The notes below the pieces were generated by a model. It had not been told where the DNA came from. It saw only the letters and a program-made list of their open reading frames with translations, and made no database searches. From the NCBI RefSeq assembly GCF_000004075.3, contig NC_026656.2, forward strand, positions 14,260,001 to 14,324,000: a DNA stretch of 64,000 bases, read 5' to 3'. Within the stretch, counting starts at the first letter, position 1, and every line of letters begins with the position of its first letter. This document shows positions 1 through 13,200 of the stretch, one piece after another. Source of the stretch: Cucumis sativus (taxonomy: Eukaryota; Streptophyta; Magnoliopsida; Cucurbitales; Cucurbitaceae). Made by a program: the position numbers and the translations under genes.

Positions 1-3000
1 AAGAAGAAAAGGGAAAAGTAAGTGTGAGTAAGAAAAAAGTCTCTTTTTCCAAAGTCTTTTAAGAGGGCGACCTTCCCAACCCTAAAGTCCCTTTTTCCAA
101 AGTCTTCTTTATTAAAATAACAACTAATAATAATTAAATTTTGGTTGAGATTCCAAAGTAAGTGTTACAATGCAATTTATTATTATTATGTTTATATGTG
201 TTGGAAGCTAATATTTGTCAACTAATTTTCATATGTTTAGAATTGGTTTGTTTATTGTATGTTTAGTTTTCGAAAGTTAATTATAATTATCTAATTAGTT
301 AAATATTTATGGGAAAAATCTATTTCTGTTCTTTTATTCTTATACACATAGTAATATTACTTATAGAGATACATTTTTTAAAGACAATTCAAAATATATA
401 TAATTTTTTGTTTTGTTCACCATTTGAGAGTGATTTTCAGTCAATTATTTAACAAAAATAAATACCTAAATTAAATAATTTTATATATTTTAGAAATTGA
501 TTTTAGTTCATATCATCATTCGAAAAAGTGATATTGACAAAAGACATGATTTTGATTATCTAAATCAATCGTAAACACACTCTTACACCTACTACAACTA
601 ATTTTACATAACAATTCATCTAATTGTATAAATTTTTGTACTATTAGTATATGTTAAAATTAAGTGAGAATAAACTTAACAAACGAATACGTTTTAGAAG
701 AAAAAAGACATGTTGTTTTAAACTTTTAAATTTTGGGTTTGATTTGAATTTCAATTTTAAACTTTCCGTCCAATTTAATTTTTCCAAATCAATAATTCTA
801 AAAAAAAAAAAAAGTTAATACATTGGAACAAAATATTTTTAGAAGTGAAAAATTAAATGCGAAAGGAAATAAATCAAATCAATTTGAATATATTATTTTG
901 TTGAATTATATGTAGTATAATTTATTTGAATTGATCAGACCATACTAAAAATAATTGATTTGATAGTGATAATTATTATGTATATGTGAAAGCATTTATT
1001 TACATAGTACAAAAATATTTGATAGAATATAGTCTTAGTAAGCTCTATTTGAATTAGGTATTAGGTATTGAGATTGTTTGATTATAGTATGATGTGACAT
1101 AATATTCGAAATTTAATTATCTAAAACATTTTGTTAATCCCACAACGTAATCAGATTTATTAGATTCTTTTAATATAAATTGTAAAATTAAATTATAGAA
1201 AATGTATATCAATTTGAATAGATATGGATATGGATAGAATATAAAACCAAACTGAAATGATATTGTGAAATGATTTATATATTAAGTTAAGATTTGATGG
1301 ATAACAAGAAGTGCTGTTTTTGGGTGATATTTTCACATGAAACTATAGATTCTGATTTAATCATATAACTTAAAATGTTTGAAAAAGTAGTAAGCAAAGT
1401 AATATAGAATAAGATGGTAGGGTGCAACAATTAGATTTGATGGAAAAGGAGAATCTTAGGATATTTCAATTATGAAGAAATTAAAAAAGCATTATTATGT
1501 TATTTATGGTACAAAGTCACATGGACTCCAATATCTTAATTATAAGTCATTTTTCCACATTTATGAACTCTTTTTCTATGGTTTTGGGTTATATATATAC
1601 TATTCTTTTTCCTCTAAAACTTTGATATATTTTGAAGTTTTAAATATGGTCCATCATCAAAAACTCAAAATGGCATATATGTTTAGTCGGGTTTAGTTAT
1701 GATTTTACTCCAAATTAAAAAGAAAATCAAGTAATCTTATAGATATTGAATTGGTTTGTCGATTAATATAATTAGTTTGGACAAATTAACGAAGTAGATG
1801 TAAAAATTTAAGACTCAAGCATAGATTTTGCATCTAAATAGTTTGACAAATCAAAACACGGTGTACCCAATGCATTTCTATGGTTTTTGTTTCGAAAGTT
1901 TCAAGTTAGGAATATTGTATTCTCACTTTATTACTTGAAAATATTCGTGTGTATACTTTGCTTGAAAAAGATTATGATTCGATATTGTTATGGACAATTT
2001 TGAATTGCAACGCATTACCGACATTATAAAACAGAAATATAAGTTATATGGTTGAAAAAATAACATGATTTGAGACAAAAGTAGAACTTTAGGCCAAAAT
2101 GGACTTAGAAGAGAGGTTATGGTTTAGGGTTTGGGGTTTGGCCACAAGCCAATATGCTCGGGTCTTGGTCGAGGACAAACCTAACAAAATGCCTAACAAA
2201 AAATATGCTTGATAAAGCGTCTTTCTTTCTTTCTTTTTTTATAATTAATATCCAAAAATGGAGACAAGAATACCCTTTTTCATCCTTTCAACCTCTAAAA
2301 GTCAACAAAAACACATATATATAACCTAAAATACTAACAAAATCATGATAGAAGGGATTGAATGCCTAACAATAATATCATTTTAGGACCAAAATGGGCC
2401 AAGAGGTGGTGCTCGACCTTGGCCTTGGACAAGACTAAGGTCTACCAAAATGCTAATAATGTATATGTGCGTCCTTTTGCATACATTACCCAATATGGTC
2501 GATGAAATAAATTGTTATCTAATATAGCTTTGAAATTCTACGGAGGACAACTTAGGTTATTTTTTTCTTTACACACGTCATTGTAGTTCGAAAGAAAGTA
2601 AGACAATTTTAACTCACAAATACTAGAACTTCTACCCTCTAACTCAAGCGTCAAAGTGTGTAACGAGTTTAGAAATAGTCTAGAATTCAATTTTTCTACT
2701 AATCTCACGAAATAGTCTAGAAAAAGTTACATATCTATTTCAACTTTTATACGCAACTTTACATTTTTATAAAAACAACTCTATATTAACTCAATATGGT
2801 TAAAAATATGTGTTATAAAGGTAAAATGATAATGATGAGAATAATGAGTAAAATTAGGTAATCTTTGACCAAATGTGTCAATGTATATAATTAGTATATA
2901 TATTGAAGGGGAAAGCAACATATTATAAAAACATAATCCCTAATAATTGATCACCTTTTTATACTCATATGTTGGAAGGCCAATAGATTTGCAAAGTTTG

Positions 3001-3952
3001 TGAGATTAAATTTGTAATTTATAAATAGAAAAAAAAACATATTATTAAAATTAATCTATTTGATACCCAATTCAAATATATCTTATCTATTTTTTATCTA
3101 TAAGTCGTTTGAATTGAATTTATATTTCTATATTAACGTATTTAGTACAAACATTTGAAACAACACCATCGTCAATTTGTTAACCCCTAAGAGAAAAGCA
3201 CGGAGGTTTTGAAAGTTTTAGACCAAAATCCGTAATAAATTAAAATGTTTAGGAGCAAAAATGTAATAATTATTGTTATTTAATAAACTAAAAAAAAAAG
3301 GATAACATACTAAGTTTAATATAAACATAGCCAAAAAGTTTAACTCGATAATAATTGACATGAAATTTTTTTCTAAAACGTTGAAGGTTTAATCTTTACC
3401 CCTATTGTTCTTGTATATGAAAATTGGTGAATGAATTGTAATAGGATCACAAAAATCATTGGATTGCTTATGTTTCTATTTTCCTATAATTATTAATCTG
3501 TCACATTTTACCGTCTAACACATTATGCTTAACATTAAATTAAGGATTTTCCCTTCCTCGATTACATTACCCGAATAGATTACTAATTTCGAAAAAGAGT
3601 CTACCATTGTAGAATGCATATAAACAACAAACTACAACAAAAGTAAAATTAAAAAATACCAACAAAATAATATATCTTTTCTTTAAGAAAAAAAAAAGAG
3701 AAGTGAAGAAGAGGAGACCAAGATGCTATTCTTTTTCAAAATTAAATTAAAAGAAAGAGATAAAATGGATATGATTTTTGGAAAAGGCAAAGACAATAAA
3801 ATGTATAAAAAGGGAATCTCTTCTTCTCAAAATGAATGAAGAAGAAGAAGACCATAAGAACAATTGATAAAAGCAAAGAGAAAAAATACATCAAATTAAA
3901 ATCACTTCTTCCTTCCTTTCCCATTTAGTTGTTCTACAAATCCATACCCAAA
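1..3952. other. AT-rich intergenic region, no gene seen
   Basis: No open frame here has protein-like composition; all are short and follow AT-rich low-complexity sequence. The stretch just before 3953 (about 3690-3945) is A/G-rich with CT-rich segments, as in many plant 5' leaders, and may hold the 5' UTR and promoter of the following gene. I see no tRNA or rRNA signal. Confidence 0.6.
2089..2474. repeat. Diverged direct duplication
   Basis: Two related stretches in the same orientation, about 2089-2222 and 2385-2474, share the order: 'aaaatgg', a purine-rich 'aagagaggt'-type word, a 'ctcg..cttgg...gaggac/ttggac' segment, and an 'acaaaatgc(c)taa' word. They are too degenerate to assign to an element family. 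Confidence 0.4.
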
Positions 3953-4348
3953 ATGGGGGTTTGTGCTTCCACTCAAACACCACTAACAAGGAATCCCAAA
4001 TGCGGAGTCAAATTCCCCAAACAACAACAACAACAGCAACAATTATTGAATCTAGATTCAATCAAGGTCGTTCACATGGACGGCTTCATCGAGGAATTTT
4101 CCGATCCAATCAAAGCCTCCAAAATCACATCTCGTAACCCTAATTTCTTCCTCTGTAACTCAGAGCAAATGTTAATCGGTAGCTGTGTTCCTTCTCTTTC
4201 CAGCGACGAAAATCTTCAAATGGGTCAAATCTACTTCCTCCTCCCTCTCTCTCTCGCTCATTCCCCTCTTTCTCTCCCTGATCTCTGCAATTTCGCCATT
4301 AAAGCTTCCTCTGCTCTTCGAAACATTCAATCTTCCTTATTCAGGTAA
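3953..4348 (+). CDS. DUF4228 (PADRE) domain small protein
   Basis: Predicted 131-residue protein. I chose the ATG at 3953 because it starts with MGVCAST, a typical N-myristoylation context with a nearby Cys for acylation, as in many DUF4228 proteins; upstream in-frame codons only extend it from a non-ATG. Visible features are a poly-Gln tract (about residues 24-30), then 'IKVVHMDGFIEEF', 'NPNFFLCNSEQMLIGS' and 'GQIYFLLPLSLAHSPLSLPDLC', which follow the usual order of the family. Members are often induced by biotic or abiotic stress; the molecular role is not established. The frame closes at a TAA that lies inside a good splice donor (TTCAG|GTAATC), so a spliced form with a further C-terminal exon is possible, but I found no convincing second exon. 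The length is near the short end of the family. Confidence 0.8.
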   Translation: MGVCASTQTPLTRNPKCGVKFPKQQQQQQQLLNLDSIKVVHMDGFIEEFSDPIKASKITSRNPNFFLCNSEQMLIGSCVPSLSSDENLQMGQIYFLLPLSLAHSPLSLPDLCNFAIKASSALRNIQSSLFR

Positions 4349-4730
4349 TCGTGTAATTCGTTGGATTTGCTTGCTTGACAATGTGATGGGTTTCGATGTC
4401 GGAGTCATTTTAGTTAATTGTTATTATTGTTGATCGGATTATTACAAAGTCAAGTGGTGAATTCAGAAAATGGATCGATGGATTCGTTCTTTTTTTCATA
4501 TTTGTTATTATGATTATTGTTCCGTTTTTTTGTTGGCGGAATTAGATTGATTGAAGAATTGTTGTAATAGTTTTGTTTATTTGATTTGTTAGTGTGTGTG
4601 TATGAAAAGGAAATTGAAAAAGCAAAAAGCTCCTTTGGGATTCTCATATACTAAACGACACCGTTAATAATTCAAATCTCTCTTTTTCTTTCTTTTCTAA
4701 AAGTAATTCACATTTGCTTTATAAGTTCAC

Positions 4731-4753
4731 ATATATATATATATATATATATA
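4731..4753. repeat. (AT)n microsatellite
   Basis: About 11 uninterrupted AT dinucleotides downstream of the DUF4228 gene. Confidence 0.95.
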
Positions 4754-5039
4754 AACATATTATTTTAATCTTTATTTTTTGAACAACATTTAATTTTAGT
4801 TGTTGTACTTCATATAAAATTTGAAACTATACTTATCTTTTACGGTGTTGGATGAAAAATTTATGAAATTGGGACTAATGTGTTACGACTCTATTCTTTG
4901 ATAAAAACGAATCTTTGGTGTTACTGCGCATATGTTTCAAAAGAAATATAAATTTTGACTAAAATTGGAGTTAAAAGAAATAATATTTTGTTCATTTGGG
5001 ATTCCTTGAATGATGCATTTAAAAAATAATATATAAATT

Positions 5040-5872
5040 TTAAAGCTAAATGTCTGACCACCCGGCGAAAGTGCGACACAAATGGTTCTTGACTCATACG
5101 AGTGACTACTATACATAAACACATCATATTACACAGTCGAATAAATGTGTATGGCCCATTATGTACAAAGGTGGTAGATAGTTGGAATTAATGTATATGA
5201 TGCTTCATACATATTATATACTTAACCTTTTGGCAACAAACAACTCATAAGTTAGATGAACTAGTGTGCAATGTGAATGATCGTTGTACCTTGTAAGATA
5301 TGGCACATGGTCATATAGACCGATTAAATAAATAGAGTGGACATATCTCAAATCTCACGCTACTATCACATAAATCATAAAATGTGTGCACAACAAACCT
5401 TCCAAAAAGATATTAACCTGCACATGAATATCTTATATTTGTTGTAATTTTGGTAATTAACTCACGTTCGGCTTATGTGTTTGTTGATATTTGTTTGAAG
5501 CGTATTGGGCACATTGATGGTTTGTGTGATGTGAATGTGCATGACACGAGCCCTGAGTTGTGAGATATGTACTGTGTGATATGTGTCTATGTGACCATGT
5601 TGCATATCTCACAAACTACAATGAGTTATGCACATACTATCATGTGCTAACTTGTGGGTTGTTCGTTACTAAAGTCTTGAGTATATATTGACAATTTGTG
5701 TGATGTGTGTCTCAACACCTACACTTAATATTTTACCTCTTTTGTGAACACAATACACATATATGTTTATAACTCTGTGACATATGCTTGTATATGATGG
5801 ACTACGTACACATTTGTTTGATCATGCAACTTATTCATGTATAGTGGACGGGTCACTTACCAATATAGCTCC
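5040..5872. repeat. Long inverted repeat (foldback element)
   Basis: Two arms of roughly 290-310 bp (about 5040-5335 and 5560-5872) are imperfect reverse complements around a loop of about 220 bp. For example, 'gtaagatatggcacatggtc' near 5296 pairs with the reverse complement of the segment near 5593-5620, which also has the 'catggtc' core. Matches continue outward through 'acaactcataagttag' near 5243, 'acacagtcgaataaatgtgt' near 5132 and 'gctaaatgtctgaccaccc' near 5045, each with an inverted partner. No transposase frame is visible. A non-autonomous foldback or MULE-like element is the likely origin. Confidence 0.65.
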
Positions 5873-8708
5873 CCAATGAGCTATCTTAGTACCTCTAATC
5901 TCACTAGTTTATAATGCTTAATAAACAAGTTGTGAATCCTCTCAATACTTCGAGTTGTTTGTATGAAAGTAACTTAAATTAAAACAATCCCTTGACTTTC
6001 AAAAAAGAAATCCTAACTCTTTCCAAATGTGAATCGCTTACCGTTTTGGACGGTACGAATGTTTATTATATATATATTCATTAATTTAGAGAAAAGAGAT
6101 GTTGATGGTGGGTTGTTTTATTTTATTTAAATATAAAAAGTAGGTGATTGAACTTGACAAAATTGTATGGTTGTTGACTTTATTGAGTATGGGGTTCCTA
6201 TGGGCGTCAAGTTTCAAGTTCTTCATTTTTCAATTATAACACCAATGTGAAATGGAACCTAATTACAAATATCATAAAGTAATTATCTAATTTACACTTT
6301 AGAAACTAGGCCTCTCATGAGTGGACATAGAAGCCCATTGTTTGTACCTTAGAAAACTATTCCTCTCACGACTGGACAGTGTATAACTCTTAAAAGTCCA
6401 CTCATTTGCTAATAATCCACCAAACCCCATTCAAAAGCCCATGAAAAATACTTGAAAGCAGAAGACTTTACAACTCAAACAGTAGACTCTTCTAACCATT
6501 TCAAAACAACTGCATGCTTACTAAGTACACTCCCATTACATTGAATTGTTCAGACCTGGGTAACCATCTTAACACAACTAAACATTAAGGCCTAAGATAA
6601 CTAATATTGAGAGATCTAAGTTAAATGGCTTCCTAATAAGTAGGTTTCGTTCAATTGACTTTGCAACGGTTGGAGGAGTCTAAGTTTGTTTGGTTTGAGG
6701 GGAACTCACACTTAGGAAGCCTAAGTAAAGTTGTTTGATGTGCGTTTCAAACAAATTTTGAGAGCACTTATCCTAATTAAACATTAAAGAATAGGTCATA
6801 CGAGAGTCTCCCTAGAAAGTGTGAGTTTGATAAATAACTATTTTAACTCTTTTAGTTAAGTTTCTTTCCTCTAAAACATTGCTCTACATAGTAGGTGATA
6901 TAGTATACTTAACAAGGTTACCAATTTCTTTGTCCCTCTTCTACTATTCACTTTTGTTGTTCATATTGTTACAACATTTTGTGTGTGACTTTGGTTGTTA
7001 TGTATACACGATTCATCTAATTCTCACTTGGATTAGGTTTGAAGAAGTTAAATCAAGCTAACCTAAGAGACTTTTGGGTTGAGGACATGGTAGTGTCCAT
7101 TCAAGTGAAAATTCCCCTAGGCCAAGGCACAAACCAAAGGGATGAGGATAGCAATTGGGGTTTCAAACTCAATAATTTTTGTAACCTTTCTTAGGCTTGA
7201 AACCATAATATTATTAGGAAGCATATGTGGTGACACAAAGGTGCCCTTATAAATGTATGCCACATGCTACATTCCTCAACAAATTCAACTTCAACTTAAC
7301 CCCATTAATGGCTTCTTTTAATAATTCCAACTATACACTCTAACTCACTCTCATCTTATTTTTCTATTATTTCAACTTTTAACTACACACTGTCTTAATC
7401 TAAACTTTATTTTTTTAACATTTTTTTTCTCTTTAATTCAAATCTTTCCTTACCCAGTTATGTTTTTCGAAACTAACTAACCATAACACCCGCATAATTA
7501 CTAAAGGATTGAAGGTTGAAACGGACGTCAATTTAACAATTTTTCAATAGGCAATGCTTTGGGCAATTGAAATGTGGGAAATTAAACCATGTTGTAAGAT
7601 CGGCCTAGATTGAATTTTCTATCGAAGAAAAGTAAAATAGTACGTTGATATATTTGACCATCCGAACGTCCAAGTCATTAAGGAGAAGCTAGCTAATAAT
7701 AAGATTGTGAAGATCAATGATATACAATGATTATTGCAAACATAGCCCATCTATCTTTGTTGCTTTCTCGTTACCTCGTCAACCAATAGATTAGCTAACA
7801 AATTAAAGAAACTAGTGAAGAGATAAATATTAACAAAAAAAAAAAAACCCTAAATCTAAAGAGGAATGGGAAATTGCTCTCTAACCTCTTAACTAAATCT
7901 TATTAGGTCAGTAAACGGTCTTCCACGTGATCTTTTTCAAATGTGGCCAAAGATGTAACTCTCGTCAAATATGTTTTTTCTAGATTGATGGACAACTATT
8001 TGTTCTATTTGATGACTAGTCTACGTACTGTCTCGTTTTTGTTTTCTAATAAGTAGATTCTCGTTTGGAATCCAAGTGTACATTATTGTAATGACATCAA
8101 AAAAACCCATCATGTAATAATGTAAAATTATTGCATAAAACCATAACTTCTCTTCCTAATAACTCTTCTTCCACCTTATTACGTTTAAATAATTAAATCT
8201 TAATTACAACTAATATAATTTATTTATACCTAAGTTTACTCTATTTGGAATGCATCATTTACAACCATTACCTTATAATTTCTAAAATATGTTATATGTT
8301 TTGAACCTCCTCTTGCTCTTACTGTTATTACTCATTCTCCATTTTGCTTAGGTATATTTTAAATTGAGACAAAAATGCATTCATAAGGTATCATTTTTTT
8401 TCCTCTTATATATACTCAACAAAACGAGAATCAATGACGAGTGACAAGAGCAAAAGTGAAAGAAAGTATCGAATTACCAAAAGTGACTATTGAAACGAAC
8501 GAGAGTGAAAAGCAAGCGTAAAAGTCTAAACTAACCCTACTTCAATTAATTAAGGGTTGTGAAATGTAATTTGAGTATATGATTAAGTAAACATAAGGGA
8601 CACATATCTTTATCTTTACCCAATTGGTGGAAAATTAATCACAATCCCATTCCCCACTTTCACATATTTCATGGAAAGAAAAAAAGTTTTCCCAAACTCC
8701 AATTTTCC
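5873..8708. other. Intergenic region, no gene seen
   Basis: Mostly AT-rich. The segment 6300-7200 has somewhat higher complexity and short internal repeats (for example 'cctctca(t/c)ga(g/c)tggaca' near 6312 and 6363) and could be old repeat DNA, but no coding frame or terminal repeat identifies it. The last few hundred bases are the likely promoter of the PR-1-like gene. Confidence 0.5.
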
Positions 8709-8715
8709 TATAAAA
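8709..8715 (+). promoter_or_regulatory. TATA box of the PR-1-like gene
   Basis: TATAAAA, 108 bp before the chosen start codon. The alternative upstream ATG (8715) overlaps the box itself and so would lie upstream of any transcript it directs. This supports translation from 8823. Confidence 0.7.
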
Positions 8716-8822
8716 TGCCAATATTGATTAACTCAACAACACACCCTTTCCACTCTCATCACGAGACTCAAAGTTCAAACCTTCCCAAAAATCCTCAAGA
8801 TAAACTCAAACCCCATCAGGAA

Positions 8823-9353
8823 ATGGCCATTAATCAAGTTGTCCTACCACTTCTACCCTTATTGGTCCTAGTCCTAGCACTCATAGTCCAGAGTTCTGCG
8901 GCGGCGCCACCAACGGCACCTCTATCGCCAGCAGCAAATGAGTATTTAGAAGCCCACAACAGAGCAAGAGCAGAGGTGGGGGTGGAGCCTCTGCAATGGA
9001 GTCAAAATCTGGCGAGTCTTACAGATCGACTGGCTCGATTCCAACGCAACCAAAAGGGGTGCGGGTTCGCGGAGCTGAGCGGGAGCCGGTACGGAGGAAA
9101 TCAGATGTGGGTGAGTGGACGGGTACTGACGCCGCGCGAAGCAGTGGAGGCGTGGGTTAGAGAGAAGGCGTTTTATAATTATTCGAGTAATACGTGTGTT
9201 GGGGATCACCATTGTGGAGTTTATACTCAGGTGGTGTGGCGGAAGTCGGTGGAGGTGGGTTGTGGTCAGGCTACTTGCTGGAAAGAAGGGATTACTTTGA
9301 CCATTTGTTTCTATAACCCACCCGGAAATGTCGTCGGTGAAAGTCCTTATTAG
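8823..9353 (+). CDS. PR-1-like CAP superfamily secreted protein
   Basis: Predicted 176-residue single-exon protein of the pathogenesis-related 1 family. Residues 1-26 form a hydrophobic signal peptide (MAINQ, a Leu/Val/Ala-rich core, then SSAAAPP), so it should be extracellular. The CAP domain shows 'YLEAHNRARAEVGVEPLQWS', 'EAVEAWVREKAFYNYSSNTC' and 'CGVYTQVVWR', with six Cys in the usual places. The C-terminus, PPGNVVGESPY after CFYN, fits the PxGNxxxxxPY pattern of CAPE signalling peptides. Two of the four conserved CAP cavity residues appear changed: the Glu of the usual GEN motif is Gly (YGGNQMW) and the His of CGHYTQ is Val. Family members bind sterols or act in defence; those substitutions suggest that cavity function may differ. 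The gene is GC-richer than its surroundings, as is common for PR-1-like genes. Confidence 0.93.
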   Translation: MAINQVVLPLLPLLVLVLALIVQSSAAAPPTAPLSPAANEYLEAHNRARAEVGVEPLQWSQNLASLTDRLARFQRNQKGCGFAELSGSRYGGNQMWVSGRVLTPREAVEAWVREKAFYNYSSNTCVGDHHCGVYTQVVWRKSVEVGCGQATCWKEGITLTICFYNPPGNVVGESPY

Positions 9354-10294
9354 AGATAAGAGGTTTGTTCGTTTTCTTCTTTTAAGAAAATAAAAATGTG
9401 TAAGGTAAGATAATGTAATGTGACGTTGTTCAAATAATAAATGCCTTTGTTTTTGTGTTATAGTGCACTTTTGAATGAAGCCAAAGCTTATATTATAACA
9501 AAATGAGAGAGAAAAAAGAAAGGGTAGATCTGAGTGAGTCATTCTGCATATCGCAGTGAGTGTTGTGGGCATCAAAAAGTTGTATTGTTCTAAAATAATA
9601 ATGGGGGAAAGAAGACAAACATATTAGAAGCCCACTTCTTGCACCAAATGAAGATTTCTATAAGATATTTGTATGTATATATTATATTATATACTTTATA
9701 TTACATATCCTTTACATAGGATCTTCAACTTTTGTCGTTCTAATAAAATAATTCATCACATGAGTGCTCTTCTACTGCCAAAGTCAGTACTGACTGTTTC
9801 CTAATTAATTTTCACAACTTACCAATTTAATAATATCTCAATCAATGGTGTTTAAACTTTGTCTATAATTAACAATCCTAACATAGAAGAATAAGATTTG
9901 AACTTATAGAAACTATATAGTTGAATGATGTTTACTTTGATGATTAACGAAAAATTTAGTTTTATATGTTGACATACAAATGTGTCAATACTATGATATT
10001 ATTTGTCGAATTTAGAAATAGAAGTAAAATCATACAAAATGATTGCTAATCGAATTATTAAGTTATACATTTCAAAAGTTGCTCCAATAGTTTGATAAAG
10101 CAATCTCAAGCTCAGGAAATTGAAGGGAAGATAATATGAACATTTCAAGTAGAAAATAAGATAGGTCCATTTTTTGTATTCTCAGATGTCTTTGCTTACA
10201 GTTCTTCTATGTACAAATGAGAAATCAAATTCAATGCACAAAAACTTCAGCATTTGAGTTGATCCCAAAAAAGAAGGAAATGCAAGCAAGCAAA
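9354..10294. other. Intergenic region between convergent genes
   Basis: Should contain the 3' UTRs of the PR-1-like gene (several 'aataaa'-type signals, for example near 9435) and of the DUF547 gene on the minus strand. No other gene is visible. Confidence 0.6.
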
Positions 10295-13200
10295 TTAGAT
10301 AATCAGCTCCTTAGAAATCAGGTACCTGAAAGTGTAGTTTGGAGGAATCCATTCGACATTCTTCCGTGGATTCCCAAGCAGCGATCGTTTGACACTCTTT
10401 CTCAGTGATTCAGGCAAGCTCTTGAGAATCATCTCCATCAGCCCAAATGAACATAGACCAGAGTCCTTCACGAATGACTCGATGATCTTTGGAAGAAGAA
10501 GCTTTTGGTCCTTTCTTACACCAAACGTGGCTCGAATGTACTCGTCTTTTGAAGTTTCCAATTCTTGAAACACTCTTTTAGGTGTGTAAACACGAACCTA
10601 AGACAACATTAAAATATTTATGAAACCTTCTATTCATAACTTTTACAGTTGAACAAGTGTCATATACTATAACAGAGAAACAAGAAAAGTGGAACATTAG
10701 AGCAGTGAGTTCAAAAGTTACCGCAGGGTCCGAGTGGCTCCCGGAACAAAGGGCGAAATGTAAAAGGGGTTCTGGACGGTCAATTATATATGTTTGTCGT
10801 TCATCTCCGATCTTGAATTTTGTCCTTGAGGGAAGCAAGAGCCGAAGCCACTGCATATGATGAAACTCATTATATCAGGCCTATAGAGAAATGCAATCTT
10901 TCTGGTTTAGTGAAAAATCAAGAGAGACAATACCACATCATGATACGAATAAAACTTTTCGAAGAAAGTAGAAAATAGAACATTTGATACCTGCCGAGGA
11001 CGAGGCATCCGACAGCCAAGAATACAACTCTGAATTGTGTCTACACTAATTGTATGGCCTCCAATGTTATATGCAGACTGAAAACAATAAACAAAGTGAG
11101 AAATAGTGATGAAGACCAAAGTGAGCTAAGGTTCCTAATAGAAACAAGAGAAGTTACCTTCAAGAGAAGAAAGGCTCTCTTGACATTGTTTTGAGGTACT
11201 CCATAAGCCAAATACGTCTGTTCAAAAACAAGGAAATGATTATAATCCGGTTCTGTGGGGAAAGTAGAGTAAGGATGGAATAATATATGCAAAAGGTTGA
11301 CATGTTTACATGCATCACCAATGAATTGTGTATATTTATCCAGAAAGCCAACTTTTCCTCGTAACTAAGTTTCCCCAAATCAACTTCCTCTAAACGAGAG
11401 ATAAGCAACCTGTCAAAACATAACCCAAGCCGACAACATAAGTCACAGCACGATAACAGAAAAAAGCCCTAGAAAAGATTTGTGATGATAATTCCTAAAT
11501 ATTGCATAGGGTGACCTGAAGTTTTCGAGCAAACTCTTGACATGACATAGTTTCTGAGGGTCTCCACAAATCCATGAAATCTCAATCATTGTACTGTATG
11601 GCCCACTAAATTCTTTAAGACCTTCTATGAGAAAAGGATTGTCCAATCGGACGTCAAAGGATGAGTTGTTTCTGAACCCTGGACTGCACATAGCAGATTG
11701 TTCTCCTGGAGAAAATGCACTAGCTGATGACAAAGAAGACACTGGAGACGAAAGTCCAAGATTCAACGAAGATGGCTCCGTGAGTTTGCTATATATAGTC
11801 GATATGCACTTGATCATGTCTTCTGAAAGCCGGTTAGGAGTCTCGGGTATATGGTCAGAAATGCGAGTTCCAAGATGCTCTGCGAGACTGATGATATTGG
11901 ATGAAACATTTTGTGCATACTGTGAAGAAACAGCAAACAATTCATCACGAAAAAAACTTCGATAATGCTTCAAAAACACTTGCAATGCTTCAAGTGATAG
12001 AACTTACCTCCATCATGGACACAGGTTGGGAGTGACATGCACGCAGAGTTCCATCCAATGATTCTACTGAAGTAGACACTTTATCCAAAGAAGCTGCATC
12101 TACCGTTGTCAGAGACGATTGAGAACGAGGATAATCGGCAACCAATAGTTTTTCATCTCTTCCAATATCACTATAATCCTTCCTTGGGTTTTGAAGTGAC
12201 AGACAAGCAGACGGGAATGTTGAGTTTACATATTTTGGGGCAACGTCAGATAGAGGAGATTCCATTCCCCTGCCTTTAAGGATTGAAGGCAATTTCGACT
12301 TCTCGTCTTTAGCAGAAGGGGATGAAGACGATGATTGTCCATCAAATGCTTTTCGGTACAAAGAAAGAAGATATTGTTCTAAATGCACAACTTCTACTTC
12401 TAAAATTGCAATCTCCTTGATTAACTCCACAGCTGACTGCAGTAAAAAAATTGATTAAATCTACAAAATGATTAAAATGATACATGTTCAGAGGTTACAA
12501 GAACTTATTACATATTTCTTCCCGTAAAAATGAATTGCCTTTTCCTATATGACAAGGCATAGAACATCTGAAAACAATTGAAGAGGTTGTTTTACCTTTG
12601 GCATTGAGATTTTGTCTGATTCATTACATGTAAAGACCCCATGACCCAACGTTTTTTCTAATGTAGAGCGGAGCTTGAACTGGTCTTGCAATCGCTTCTC
12701 AAGTTGAATAATCTAAATTGAAGCATTCAAATGATAAAGTAAGGAAAAATGAGAAAAGAAAGAGGGTGATAAAGTAATCAATAAAAAGTTGCTGGTATAA
12801 CTCGGTTGGCTTGTGGTTGTTTTTTTTACGTTTACAAGCACAAGGACTTCAGAATTTAGTTCCATACCTCCTGCTTCAAAGAATTATGCAACCCAATCTT
12901 TGGTGATGAGTTTTTCTTAGTCTCAACTTCTTCTACCTGATCCATCTCCTGGAGTGCAATGGGAGAATACAAGTAAGTTTCCATTTTGCAGAAAAAAATC
13001 ACTCAACAGTTGCACTCATGAGTTATCTTTAGAAAGGGAGTTTTGTACAATAGGTACTTCTATCTTAAATTTCCTCATAGCGTACCTACTAAGAATTTGA
13101 ACTTGTGGTCATGTCATTTTTGTAATCTACAGTTGATAAGGACGTAGAAAATAAGAAAACATCTTACCAGTTTTACAGTGTTGGACGACTCAAGCAAATT

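Noticed and set aside
8946..9575. 209-codon minus-strand frame opposite the PR-1-like gene
   Set aside because: Shadow of the real coding strand; the CAP motifs, signal peptide and TATA box are all on the plus strand.
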